Below, one piece after another: positions 52,149 through 61,382 of a stretch of DNA of 64,000 nucleotides (positions are counted from its first letter, which is position 1; each line of letters starts with the position of its first letter). A program made the position numbers and the translations under genes. The stretch is from assembly GCF_036021035.1 (NCBI RefSeq), contig NZ_CP107930.1, forward strand, positions 3,534,001 to 3,598,000. Reading direction: 5' to 3'. The DNA comes from Kineococcus sp. NBC_00420. Its GTDB lineage: Bacteria > Actinomycetota > Actinomycetes > Actinomycetales > Kineococcaceae. The notes beneath the pieces are model-generated. The model was not told where the DNA came from. It saw nothing but the letters and a program-made list of their open reading frames with translations, and searched no databases.

Positions 52149-55100
52149 ATGACCCCGGGAGTGACGAGCACGCCCAGCACCACGAGTTCTTCCGGGCGCG
52201 ACGACGTTCCCAGCGGTCTCCAGCGCATCCTCCGCATCTCGGCCTCCCTGGTCGGGACCCAGGCGGTCACCAGCGTCCTCGGGCTCCTCTTCTGGGCCAT
52301 CGCCTCCCGCGGGTTCACCCGGGACCAGTTCGGCGTCGCGAACGCCGCCATCTCGGCCATGGGACTGCTCGGCGCCCTCGGGACCCTGGGTCTGGGCACC
52401 CTGCTCATCTCGTTGCTCCCGCGGACCGAGCAGGGCGTCCGCCGTGTCACCGTGCGCACCGCGCTGGCCGTCTCCGCCGCGGCCGGGACGCTGCTGGCCG
52501 TCGTGGTCCCCGTCGTGGCCATCCACGTCCTGCGACTGGACAACCTCAGCCCCCTCGCCGGTTCCCCCGGGCACGCCACCCTCTTCGCCGTCGGGACCGG
52601 CCTCGCCGCCGTCGTCCTCGTGCTGGACCAGGCCGTCCTCGTCATCGGCTCGGGCAACCTCCAGCTCGAACGCAACGTGATCGCCAGCGCGACCAAGGTC
52701 GTCGTCCTGCTCGGCCTGGCCGCGGCCGGCGCCACCGACGGGATGGCGGTCTTCGCCGCCTGGGCCGTGGGAACGGTGGTCTCGCTGCCGTTCGTGGCGC
52801 ACCGCACCCGCGGTGGCCGCGCGCTGCAGCAGCACCCCCGCCTGGTCGACCTGTCCTCGATGCGCGGGCTCGGCCGGCGCGCGCTGAGCCACCACGCGCT
52901 CAACACGACGCTGCAGAGCCCGTTGATGCTGCTGCCCGTCATCGTCACCGCCGCCGTCTCGGCCGACGCCAACGCCCCCTTCGGGGCCGCGCTCCAGCTC
53001 ACCGGCTTCGTCTTCGCCCTGCCCTACGCCCTGTCCGTGGGGCTCTTCGCCGCCGCGGAGGGCGACGACGGCGAGGTCCTGCGACGGATGCGGGTCACCC
53101 TGCCGCTGGGCCTCGGGGTCAGCGTGGCCGCCAACCTCGCGCTCTTCCCGCTGGCGCCCTACGTGCTGCGGATCTTCGGGGACACCTACGCCGCGGACGG
53201 CTCGAACGTGCTCCGCATCCTCGTCCTCGCCGGTCTGCCGTTCGTGATCAAGGACCACTTCGTCGCCCTGCGCCGCGTGCAGGGCCGGACCGGGGACGCG
53301 ACCCTGGTCCTGGTCGTCTTCACCGTCGCCGAGCTGGCCGCGGCCCTCGTCGGGGCGCACGTCGGCGGGGTGGTCGGCCTCAGCGCGGCGTGGGTCGGGG
53401 TGCTGATCGTCGAGGCGCTGCTGCTCGCCGTCCCGCTGCTGGCGGCCCGGCGCCGCTTCGTGGCCCAGGAAGCAGCCCAGGAACGTGCGGGAGGAACAGC
53501 AGAGGAAGCAGTCGAGAAGGTGGACCCGGACGTGGTGCAGAACCAGACCCTGGAGCAGGACGCGGTGGACGAGCGGACGGCGCAGGCCCGGTCGGTCGCG
53601 GCCGTGGTCGAACCCGTCCCCGCCCGCCGCGGGTCCCGGGGGCTCGGCCCGGCCCTGCTCGCCACCGCCCTCGGGCTGCTCGCGATGTCCCTCGCCGCCG
53701 CCCGGGCCCGCAGCACCGGCGACGACGGGGCCGCGACCCAGCTGCTCTGGGAGGCCGGGCTGGTGCTCCTGGTCGGGCCGGCCGCCCTGCTGGCGATGTG
53801 GCCGCGCACCAGCGGCTCGGTGCGGGTCTGGACGGCCGTCACCGCCGCCGCCGCCCTGCAGCTGAGCCGGGTCGTGCTCTACCCCGACCGGTTCATGTTC
53901 CACGACGAGCTGCTGCACGCGAACCTGCTCCGCCAGATCTCCGACACCGGGCAGTTGTTCGGGCTGAACCCGCTGCTGCCCATCACGGCGTACTACCCCG
54001 GTCTGGAGGTCGCGACCGACGGCGTCGCCGACCTGACCGGCCTCTCCGCGCACACCAGCTCCGTCGTACTGCTGCTGGCCGCCAGGGTCGTGCTCAGCCT
54101 GGGCATCGCGGCCGTCGTCGTCCGCCTCACCCGCTCGCACCGGGCCGGGGCCGTCGCCGTCGTGGTCTACGCCTGCAACCCGCAGATGCTGTTCTTCAAC
54201 TCCCAGTTCAGCTACCAGACCCTCGCGCTGCCGCTCGCCGTCCTCACCGTCGCCCTGTTCGCCTCCCGGCACCGCGGGTCGGGGCGCGGGTCGTGGCGCG
54301 GGCTGGTGCTGCCGCTGGCCGCGTTCGCCGCGGTCACCACCACCCACCACGTCACCGCGGCGCTGCTGCTGGTGGCCTTCGCCGTCTGGACGCTGGTCGA
54401 GCTCCTCGTGGCGCGCTCCGCCCGCCGCGGCGGGGACACCGCGCGGCGCAGCGAGGCCGGCGCGCTGGCCGTGACCACGGTCTTCGGCCTCGCCTGCTTC
54501 ACCGCCACCCTGCTGAACCCGGGCAACACCCTCGGCAGCTACCTGGGCTCCATCGTCACCAGTTCCTCCACCGACCTCGGTGCCCTCTTCGAGGGGAAGC
54601 AGACCAAGGCCCTCTTCGCCAACACCGCGGGCGTGGGTCCCGCCTGGTGGGAGCAGCTGCTGCTCATCGGCGGCCTGGGGATCACGCTGCTGGCGCTGCT
54701 GCCCTCGCTGTGGGCCGCGCGGGCGTGGGTCCGGACCCGGGTCTCGCTGGCCGTCGTCCTCGTCCTCACGGCCGTGCTCTGGCCCGTCGTCCCCGGCGGC
54801 CACGTGGCCCGGGCCACCTCCGAGGTCGGCGACCGCGCCGCGGGCTTCGTCTTCCTCGGCGTCGCCTTCGTGGTGGCCTGGTGGCTCGTGCGGCGTCCCG
54901 CGACCCGACGCGTCGCCGGGATCTTCGGCGTCGCGGCGACGGTGACGTTCCTCGGTGGTGTGGTCCTGGGGTCGGGGACGGTCAGCTCCCAGCTGCCCGG
55001 GCCGTTCCTCGTCTCCGCCGACGCCCGCAGCGCCGACGCCGACAACCTCGCCGCGGCGCAGTGGCTGGGGCGGACGCTGCCACCGGAGACCCGGGTCTAC

Positions 55101-55451
55101 GCCGACCGGGTGTCCGGTCTGCTCGCGGCCGCCGACGGCGGCATGTTCACCGTGCGCCACATCAGCACCGACATCGACGCCTCCCGCCTCCTCCTCGACC
55201 CGGAGTTCAGCCAGAAGGACGTCGACCTCGTCCGCGAGGCCGGCATCCGCTACCTCGTGGTCGACCGGCGCGACGCCAACGGGCTGCCCAACCAGGGCGT
55301 CTACGTCGAGAGCGGCGAGTTCGGCGGCGACGGGCGCACCACGCCCGTCCCGCTGGCCGCGCTGGAGAAGTTCGACGACGTCCCCGGCGTCGACCGCATC
55401 TACGACAACGGCTCCATCGCCGTCTACGACCTCTCGGAGCTGGGCCAGTGA
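52149..55451 (+). CDS. Fusion of Wzx-type flippase and GT-C-like membrane protein
   Basis: An 1100-residue protein. Residues about 25-434 have 12-14 helices in polysaccharide flippase style (GTQAVTSVLGLLFWAIASRGFTRDQFGVANA, VLRILVLAGLPFVIKDHFVA). A charged linker follows (435-500, many E, Q and A). Residues 500-940 hold a second set of about ten helices with FMFHDELLHANLLR (582-596), an acidic pair in the first external loop as in GT-C glycosyltransferases, and a soluble C-terminal domain (950-1100). GAGGAG precedes the ATG. One frame is continuous and no stop or frameshift is seen at the junction. The second half could also be a polymerase or ligase. Confidence 0.72.
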   Translation: MTPGVTSTPSTTSSSGRDDVPSGLQRILRISASLVGTQAVTSVLGLLFWAIASRGFTRDQFGVANAAISAMGLLGALGTLGLGTLLISLLPRTEQGVRRVTVRTALAVSAAAGTLLAVVVPVVAIHVLRLDNLSPLAGSPGHATLFAVGTGLAAVVLVLDQAVLVIGSGNLQLERNVIASATKVVVLLGLAAAGATDGMAVFAAWAVGTVVSLPFVAHRTRGGRALQQHPRLVDLSSMRGLGRRALSHHALNTTLQSPLMLLPVIVTAAVSADANAPFGAALQLTGFVFALPYALSVGLFAAAEGDDGEVLRRMRVTLPLGLGVSVAANLALFPLAPYVLRIFGDTYAADGSNVLRILVLAGLPFVIKDHFVALRRVQGRTGDATLVLVVFTVAELAAALVGAHVGGVVGLSAAWVGVLIVEALLLAVPLLAARRRFVAQEAAQERAGGTAEEAVEKVDPDVVQNQTLEQDAVDERTAQARSVAAVVEPVPARRGSRGLGPALLATALGLLAMSLAAARARSTGDDGAATQLLWEAGLVLLVGPAALLAMWPRTSGSVRVWTAVTAAAALQLSRVVLYPDRFMFHDELLHANLLRQISDTGQLFGLNPLLPITAYYPGLEVATDGVADLTGLSAHTSSVVLLLAARVVLSLGIAAVVVRLTRSHRAGAVAVVVYACNPQMLFFNSQFSYQTLALPLAVLTVALFASRHRGSGRGSWRGLVLPLAAFAAVTTTHHVTAALLLVAFAVWTLVELLVARSARRGGDTARRSEAGALAVTTVFGLACFTATLLNPGNTLGSYLGSIVTSSSTDLGALFEGKQTKALFANTAGVGPAWWEQLLLIGGLGITLLALLPSLWAARAWVRTRVSLAVVLVLTAVLWPVVPGGHVARATSEVGDRAAGFVFLGVAFVVAWWLVRRPATRRVAGIFGVAATVTFLGGVVLGSGTVSSQLPGPFLVSADARSADADNLAAAQWLGRTLPPETRVYADRVSGLLAAADGGMFTVRHISTDIDASRLLLDPEFSQKDVDLVREAGIRYLVVDRRDANGLPNQGVYVESGEFGGDGRTTPVPLAALEKFDDVPGVDRIYDNGSIAVYDLSELGQ

Positions 55452-56212
55452 GCACCACGTCCCCGCGGACGCGCCCGGTCGGGGCCACCCCCCTGCTCGT
55501 GGGCGCGGCCGTCCTCGTCGTCGCGGCCGTCGTCGCCGTCCTGCTCGACGGCCCGACCTGGCTGCGCAGCGCCCTGGTCCTGGCGGCCACGGTCGCCACC
55601 GCGACGCAGCTCGTCCGCCGGGGGTGGCGCCGTTCCACCCTCGACCGCGTCCTCACCGCGGTGGGCGGGGTCCTCGTCGTCCTCGTGCTCGTGGGGATGG
55701 TGCTGGGCGTGAGCGGGATCGGCCTGCGGGCCGGCACCTGGGCCGTGGGCCTGGGGGCGCTCGCGCTCCTCGGCCTCCTCGGCAGCGCGCTCGCCCCGGT
55801 GCGGGAGCGCGAAGCCTCCGTCGAGGCGGCTCCGGTGGCCGAGGGCTCCCTGCGCCGGGCGGTCCTGCGCACCTCGCCGTGGGTGCTCGCCGCCGTCGCC
55901 GTCACCGTCGTGGCCCTCGTCGTCGCCGTGCGCAGCGTGGACGAGAACTCGACGTCGCCCGTCCAGATGTCCCTCGTGTCGCTGGACGGCGCCCAGGCCG
56001 TGGTCGAGGTCTCCTCCGAGGAGGCCGCCGGCCCGCTGGAACTGCGCACCGACCCGGGTGACGGTTCCGCCGTCACCTACCCGCTGTTCTCCGTCCCCGA
56101 AGGAGGAACCGTGCGGACCACCGTCGTCGTGCCGGTCCAGGGCAAGGTCGTCGTCACCGTCAGCAACCCCGGACAGGTGCAGCCGCTGCGCACCCTGGTC
56201 GTGAACCGGTGA
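55448..56212 (+). CDS. Membrane protein with extracellular C-terminal domain, polysaccharide locus
   Basis: A 254-residue protein with about four N-terminal hydrophobic helices, one more near 140-160 and a beta-rich outer domain (MSLVSLDGAQAVVEVSSEEA). No motif identifies it. Coupled by GTGA overlap to the fusion gene and to the next glycosyltransferase, so it is likely part of the same machine, perhaps a partner of the fusion protein. Confidence 0.6.
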   Translation: MSTTSPRTRPVGATPLLVGAAVLVVAAVVAVLLDGPTWLRSALVLAATVATATQLVRRGWRRSTLDRVLTAVGGVLVVLVLVGMVLGVSGIGLRAGTWAVGLGALALLGLLGSALAPVREREASVEAAPVAEGSLRRAVLRTSPWVLAAVAVTVVALVVAVRSVDENSTSPVQMSLVSLDGAQAVVEVSSEEAAGPLELRTDPGDGSAVTYPLFSVPEGGTVRTTVVVPVQGKVVVTVSNPGQVQPLRTLVVNR

Positions 56213-57348
56213 CCGCGCGGAACGGGCGACCCCGGGTCCTGCACGTCGTCCAGCGCTACTTCCCCGAGATGGGTGGGCTGGAGACCCACGTCGCCGAGAT
56301 CACCCGCGGGCTCGCGGCGACGGGGGAGTTCGACCTGACCGTCCTCGCCACCGACCGCAGCGGCGGGCTGGCCCGCCACGACGTCGTCAACGGCATCCCC
56401 GTGCTCCGGCGCCGGTCCTGGCCGCGGGAGGGCGACCTCTACCTCTCGCCCGGGCTGGCGCTGCCCGTCCTGCGGGGGCACTGGGACCTCGTGCACGTGC
56501 AGGGCGTCAACACCCTCGCACCGCCCGTGGGCATGCTCTCGGCGATCGCGGCCCGGACCCCCTTCGTCCTCACCTTCCACAGCGGCGGGCACTCCTCCTC
56601 CGTGCGGACCGCCGGCCGCGGCGTGCAGTACCGGGTCCTGGCCCCGCTGCTGCGGCGGGCCCGCCGGCTCATCGCCGTCAGCCGGTTCGAGCGCTCGGCC
56701 TTCGCCGCGGTGACCGGTCTCCCCGAGTCCCGCTTCAGCGTCATCCCCAACGGGGGCGCGCTGCCGCCGTCGCCCGTCGCGGTCGCGCCGGTCGAGGGCC
56801 GCATCGTGACCAGCGGGCGCCTGGAGCGCTACAAGGGTCACCAGCGGGTCATCGAGGCCCTGCCGCTGGTCCGCGCGCAGGTCCCGCAGGCCCACGTGGT
56901 CGTCCTCGGCAGCGGTCCCTACGAGCAGGAGCTGCGGCGCGGGGCCGAACGCGCCGGCGTCGCGGACCACGTGGAGTTCCGGGCGCTGCCGCCCGCGGAC
57001 CGGACCGCGATGGCGGGCGAGCTCGCCCGCGCCGGGGTGATGGCGGCGATGTCGGACTACGAGGCGCACCCGGTGGGGGTCATGGAGGCGGTGACCCTCG
57101 GGCTGCCGGTCGTGGGCAGCGACGTGGCCGGCATCGGGGACCTCGTCGAGGACGGCCTGGTCGTCGGGGTCGCACCCGACGCCGACGCGGCGACCCTGGC
57201 CGCGGCGCTCAGCACCCAGCTGCTGGCCACCCGGGCCCGCGGGGCGGTCCCGCACGTCCCGCGGCCGGTGGAGCTGCCGACGTGGGAGACGAGCGTCGCG
57301 GCGACCGCCGAGGTCTACCGCACGGTGCTGGGCGGGGGTTCCTGGTGA
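56209..57348 (+). CDS. Family 4 glycosyltransferase (GT-B)
   Basis: A 379-residue GT4 enzyme: VLHVVQRYFPEMGGLETHVAEI opens the acceptor domain, the donor domain has VTSGRLERYKGHQRVIEAL, and the EX7E motif is in DYEAHPVGVMEAVTLGLPVVGS. It should add a hexose from a nucleotide sugar with retention. Coupled to the neighbours on both sides. Confidence 0.88.
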   Translation: MTARNGRPRVLHVVQRYFPEMGGLETHVAEITRGLAATGEFDLTVLATDRSGGLARHDVVNGIPVLRRRSWPREGDLYLSPGLALPVLRGHWDLVHVQGVNTLAPPVGMLSAIAARTPFVLTFHSGGHSSSVRTAGRGVQYRVLAPLLRRARRLIAVSRFERSAFAAVTGLPESRFSVIPNGGALPPSPVAVAPVEGRIVTSGRLERYKGHQRVIEALPLVRAQVPQAHVVVLGSGPYEQELRRGAERAGVADHVEFRALPPADRTAMAGELARAGVMAAMSDYEAHPVGVMEAVTLGLPVVGSDVAGIGDLVEDGLVVGVAPDADAATLAAALSTQLLATRARGAVPHVPRPVELPTWETSVAATAEVYRTVLGGGSW

Positions 57349-58481
57349 GCCGCCCGACCCGGGTCGTCCACGTCATCACGACCCTCACCACCGGCGGCGC
57401 CGAACGGCAGCTGGAGCTGCTGGTCGAGCGTTCGGGCGCGCAGTCCCGGACGCTCTGCCTCTACGAGGGCGGCCCCGTGGCGGACGCGATGCGCCGGCGG
57501 GGACACCACGTCGACGTGCTGGGCATGGCGGGCTGGCGCAAACCGCTCGCGATCGCGCGGCTGGCCCGCGAGCTGCGCCGGCTGCGCCCCGACGTCGTGC
57601 ACGTCCACCTGCTCGCCGCGCAGCTCTGGGGCATCCCGGCGGCCCGCCTGGCCGGGGTCCCCGTCGTGGTCTCCAGCGAGCACTCGCTGATGGCGGACTC
57701 GATCGAGGGCCGCCCGCTCACCGCCTGGCTGCGGCGCGTCTACACCGGCCTCGAGGCCCTCACCGACCACACCGTCGCGGTCTCGGCCACCACCGCGGAC
57801 CGCCTGGTCGCGTGGGGCGTGGCGCGGAGCCGCATCTCGGTGATCGACAACGGGATCGACCTCGACGCCGTCCGCCCCCGGGCGGGCGACCGCGAGCGCG
57901 TGCGGGCCGAGCTGGGAGTGCCGGAGGGCAGCACGGCGGTCGTCGTCGTCGGCCGCCTGGACCCCGTCAAGCGCGTCGACGAGGTCCTGCGGGCGCTCGC
58001 GCCCCGGCTGCTCGCCGGCGGGCACGTCCTGCTGGTCGCCGGGGCGGGGTCGTTGCGTCCCGGGCTGGAGTCCCTCGCGGGGGAGCTGGGGATCGCCCCC
58101 GCGGTCCGCTGGCTGGGCGCGCGGGACGACGTCCCGGCCGTGCTCGCCGCCGCGGACGTCCTGCTCAGCGCCTCGCGCGACGAGACCTTCGGCCTCGCCG
58201 TCCTGGAGGCCGTCGCGGGCGGACTGCCCTCGGTCTTCGTGCAGTGCCCGGCGCTCGAGGAGCTCGGGACGCTGCCCGAGGGGGTGGCCCGCGCCGGCGG
58301 CGGCGGCCCCGAGGCGCTCAGCGCGGCGCTGGACGACCTGACCGCCCGTGGGCTGCACCGCCGCCCCGCCCCGGCCGCGGTGGTCGAGCGCTACGACGCC
58401 CGGCGCACGGCGGCGGCGGTGGACGCGCTGTACGCGGACCAGCTGGCCCACGACCGGCACTCCTCCCGCCACGCTCACTGA
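57345..58481 (+). CDS. Family 4 glycosyltransferase (GT-B)
   Basis: A 378-residue GT4 enzyme: VVHVITTLTTGGAERQLELL, the hinge region VVVGRLDPVKRVDEVLRAL and EX7E-like SRDETFGLAVLEAVAGGLPSV. GTG 57345 overlaps the previous stop. It is the last gene of the coupled run 52149-58481. Confidence 0.88.
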   Translation: MSRPTRVVHVITTLTTGGAERQLELLVERSGAQSRTLCLYEGGPVADAMRRRGHHVDVLGMAGWRKPLAIARLARELRRLRPDVVHVHLLAAQLWGIPAARLAGVPVVVSSEHSLMADSIEGRPLTAWLRRVYTGLEALTDHTVAVSATTADRLVAWGVARSRISVIDNGIDLDAVRPRAGDRERVRAELGVPEGSTAVVVVGRLDPVKRVDEVLRALAPRLLAGGHVLLVAGAGSLRPGLESLAGELGIAPAVRWLGARDDVPAVLAAADVLLSASRDETFGLAVLEAVAGGLPSVFVQCPALEELGTLPEGVARAGGGGPEALSAALDDLTARGLHRRPAPAAVVERYDARRTAAAVDALYADQLAHDRHSSRHAH

Positions 58482-58536
58482 CCGCACGGGCTGACCGGGC
58501 CGTACAGATCGGCGCTCCCCCCGCCGATGGGGAGGG

Positions 58537-60036
58537 GTGCGCCGACTCCGACCCACGACCCCGCGACCCCCGCTGCTGCGCGGTCTCGTCCTGGCGGCCC
58601 TCGCGGCCCTGCTCGCGGTCGGGTCGGCGGTGGTGGGCCTGCCCGGGAGCAGCCCCGCGGCCGCGGCCGCTCAGACGACGGGCTTCGTCCAGCGCGACGG
58701 TTCCCGGCTGACGCTGAACGGCGCGACGTTCCGCTTCTCCGGGACCAACGTCTACTGGCTCGGCCTCGACGACAACGTCCGCGACGCCACGGGACAGCCG
58801 ACCGTCCCGTCCCGCTTCCGCATCGACGACGCCTTCCGGGCGGCCCAGGCCACCGGCGGCACCGTCGTGCGCACCTGGGGCGGGCTCGTCGGCTGCGCGC
58901 GCTGCATCGAACCCCGTCCGGGCGTCTTCCAGGACTCCGCCTTCGACTCCATCGACTACGCCGTGGCCTCGGCCGCCCGGCACGGGCAGCGCCTCGTGGT
59001 CACCCTGGTGGACAACTGGGACTACTACCACGGCAGCAAGCTCACCTACACGGGATGGCGCGGGCTGCCCGAGTCCGCCTTCTTCTCCGACCCCGGGGTC
59101 ATCGCCGACTACCAGGCCTACATCTCGCACTTCGTGCAGCACGTGAACCCCTACACGGGGCTCGCCTACCGCGACGACCCGACGATCATGGCCTGGGAGA
59201 CCGGCAACGAGATGTGGTGCCAGACCTGTTCGGGCAACTACTGGGACGGCTCCTGGACCCGGGCGATCGCCGACCACCTGAAGTCCGTGGCCCCGCGCCA
59301 GCTCGTCGTCGACGGGCACGGCACCGACCCCGGCTGCCGGACGGACTGCCTGCACGCCCCGAGCCTGGACATCGCCTCGGTCGACGTCGTCGACGACCAC
59401 TTCTACCCGATGCAGCTGGACCGGGTGCGCTCGGCGGCTGCGACGGCCGCCGCCCACGGCAAGGCCTACCTCGTCGGTGAGTACGACTGGAACAACCACC
59501 GCGGCGGTTCCGGCCTGCAGGACTTCCTCGACACCGTCCGCCTCTCCGGAGCGGTCGGCGCGCTGACCTGGTCGGTCGTGCCGCACGCCGACACCGCCGG
59601 GTTCGTCGACCACGACGACGGTTTCCAGTACTTCTTCCCCGGTCGCGACGACGACGAGCGGGCGCGGACGGGCACGCTGCGCGCGTTCGCCGCGAAGGTG
59701 TCCGGTGCGGCGGCCTCCGACGTGGCCCCCCCGGCGCCGTGCGGGCTGGCCCAGGTGACGACGGGGACCGGCACGGGGCTGCGCTGGCGGGGTGCGGCGC
59801 CCGCCGTGCGCTACGTCGTGCAGCGGCGCGCGGCCGGGTCCACCGCCGGCTGGCAGAACCTCACCTGGCAGGTGCGCGACCAGGCGGTCCTCCCCGCCGG
59901 CGGTGCGCTGTGGGTGGACACCACCGCCGCCGGGAGGCGTTCGGAGTACCGCGTCGCCGGGATCTCGCTGCGGGGGACGCGAGGCCCCTGGTCCGCGGCC
60001 GTGCCGTCGGGGGTCACGACCGCCTGCGGTTCCTGA
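58537..60036 (+). CDS. Secreted GH5-like glycoside hydrolase (endo-beta-mannanase-like)
   Basis: A 499-residue secreted enzyme. The signal segment (about 14-45) ends near AAAAA/QTT. The catalytic TIM barrel (about 50-390) has GTNVYWLGL, TVVRTWGG, acid/base Glu225 in WETGNEMWCQ and nucleophile Glu315 in LVGEYDWN. A C-terminal fibronectin-like domain (about 400-499) follows. The pattern resembles GH5 mannan endo-1,4-beta-mannosidases. GTG 58537 lies one base after GGAGGG, an awkward spacing, so the true start may differ by a few codons. Confidence 0.78.
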   Translation: MRRLRPTTPRPPLLRGLVLAALAALLAVGSAVVGLPGSSPAAAAAQTTGFVQRDGSRLTLNGATFRFSGTNVYWLGLDDNVRDATGQPTVPSRFRIDDAFRAAQATGGTVVRTWGGLVGCARCIEPRPGVFQDSAFDSIDYAVASAARHGQRLVVTLVDNWDYYHGSKLTYTGWRGLPESAFFSDPGVIADYQAYISHFVQHVNPYTGLAYRDDPTIMAWETGNEMWCQTCSGNYWDGSWTRAIADHLKSVAPRQLVVDGHGTDPGCRTDCLHAPSLDIASVDVVDDHFYPMQLDRVRSAAATAAAHGKAYLVGEYDWNNHRGGSGLQDFLDTVRLSGAVGALTWSVVPHADTAGFVDHDDGFQYFFPGRDDDERARTGTLRAFAAKVSGAAASDVAPPAPCGLAQVTTGTGTGLRWRGAAPAVRYVVQRRAAGSTAGWQNLTWQVRDQAVLPAGGALWVDTTAAGRRSEYRVAGISLRGTRGPWSAAVPSGVTTACGS

Positions 60037-60106
60037 GCGGTGCCACCCGCGTCCGCGCGACCCCCGCGGATGCAGGACGATGGAGCGTCCCGCCCGCGAG
60101 CGGTTC

Positions 60107-60118
60107 ACCTGATCAGGT
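60107..60118. promoter_or_regulatory. Perfect 12-base palindrome upstream of the GT at 60216
   Basis: ACCTGATCAGGT in the 179-base gap between the GH5-like gene and the next glycosyltransferase; a possible operator. Confidence 0.3.
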
Positions 60119-60215
60119 CTTGCCCCGGACCCGTGCGGGGCCCGAACCTTGGGGTGGGGCCCGGACCGTTCGCCGATCGGTCCGCCCTCGACCTCGAGAG
60201 GCAGAAGTTCCCCGA

Positions 60216-61382
60216 ATGCTCCTGGAACCATCCCGGACTCCGGCCCGTCCGTCCGGTTCCGGAGGGTTGCTGCTCGCTTCGCGGGGGGACGCGTTGACGC
60301 CCTTCCTCTTCGAGGAACTCCAGCGGCGCTACCCCGTGGCCGGGGTCCTCGACACCGACCTGTCCCGGTGGCAACGGGTGGCCGTCGCGGCGACGACGTT
60401 CCGCCCCTCCCGCGTGCGGTGGGCCGAGCACTTCTTCAAGAGCGGCCTCGGCTACGCGCTGCGCTCGCGCAACGCGGAACTCCTGCGCCGGCGCTCGCCG
60501 GATCCGCAGGCCCCCGTCTTCCAGGTGCACGCCCTCTTCGACGTCACCGGGGGTGGCGGCAGCCTGCTCTACGTCGACTGCACGCACCGGCAGTCGGCGG
60601 CCTCGTGGCCGGCGTGGAACCCCCTGCGGGGGAGGGCGCTGGAACGCTGGTACGCCCAGGAGACCGCCGCCTACCGCGCCGCCCGGCACGTCTTCTCGTT
60701 CAGCACCGCGACGAGGGACTCGCTGGTCGACGAGTACGGCGTGGACCCCGCCCGGGTCAGCGTCGTGGGGGCCGGGGCGAACGGGGGTCTGCCCGAGCAC
60801 GTCGCCCACCGCGGAACCTCGCCGGGCCACGCCCCGAACCTGCTGTTCATCGGCAACGACTTCGCCCGCAAGGGGGGTCACGACCTGCTGACCGCCTTCG
60901 CGCAGGTCCGCGCACGTTTCCCCGGCGCGACGCTGCGCCTGGTCGGGACGCGCCCGGAGGTTCCCGCCCAGCCGGGTGTGGAGGTCCTGGGGAGGGTTCA
61001 CGACCGGGAGCACATCGCCCGCCTCTACGCCCAGGCCGACGTGTTCGTGCTGCCCTCCGTCTTCGACCCGTTCCCGTTGGTGCTGCTGGAGGCGATGGCC
61101 CGCGGGGTTCCGCTGGTCACCACCGCGTCGTGCGGGATCCCCGACGTCGTGCGGGACCAGGTGGAGGGACACGTCGTCGCCGCGAACGACCCGGCGGGTC
61201 TGGCGGCCGCACTCGTGCGATCCTTGGCCGATCCCGCGCACAGCTCGTCGATGGCTGCCACGGCGCGTCTGCGGGTTCGGGAGGAGTTCACGTGGCAACG
61301 CGTCGTCGACCGCATGGCCCCCGTTCTCGACGAGCTGGTCCGCACCGGAACCGGTCGTGGACCGGACCGCTCGCCGCGCTGA
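60216..61382 (+). CDS. Glycosyltransferase, GT-B fold (GT4-like)
   Basis: A 388-residue enzyme. The N-terminal half is unusual (FLFEELQRRYPVAGVLDTDLSRWQ, AEHFFKSGLGYALRSRNAELL), while the donor domain is standard: LLFIGNDFARKGGHDLLTAF, LVGTRPEVPAQ, and SVFDPFPLVLLEAMARGVPLV as the EX7E-type region with D in the first position. ATG 60216 lacks a close ribosome site. Its last 91 bases overlap the lipoprotein gene in another frame. Confidence 0.8.
   Translation: MLLEPSRTPARPSGSGGLLLASRGDALTPFLFEELQRRYPVAGVLDTDLSRWQRVAVAATTFRPSRVRWAEHFFKSGLGYALRSRNAELLRRRSPDPQAPVFQVHALFDVTGGGGSLLYVDCTHRQSAASWPAWNPLRGRALERWYAQETAAYRAARHVFSFSTATRDSLVDEYGVDPARVSVVGAGANGGLPEHVAHRGTSPGHAPNLLFIGNDFARKGGHDLLTAFAQVRARFPGATLRLVGTRPEVPAQPGVEVLGRVHDREHIARLYAQADVFVLPSVFDPFPLVLLEAMARGVPLVTTASCGIPDVVRDQVEGHVVAANDPAGLAAALVRSLADPAHSSSMAATARLRVREEFTWQRVVDRMAPVLDELVRTGTGRGPDRSPR

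Noticed and set aside
51987-55160. A 1057-codon minus-strand frame opposite the flippase/GT-C fusion.
   Set aside because: Low-complexity composition rich in R, G, D, H and Q, no start context, and the plus-strand frame has clear membrane helices and a ribosome site.
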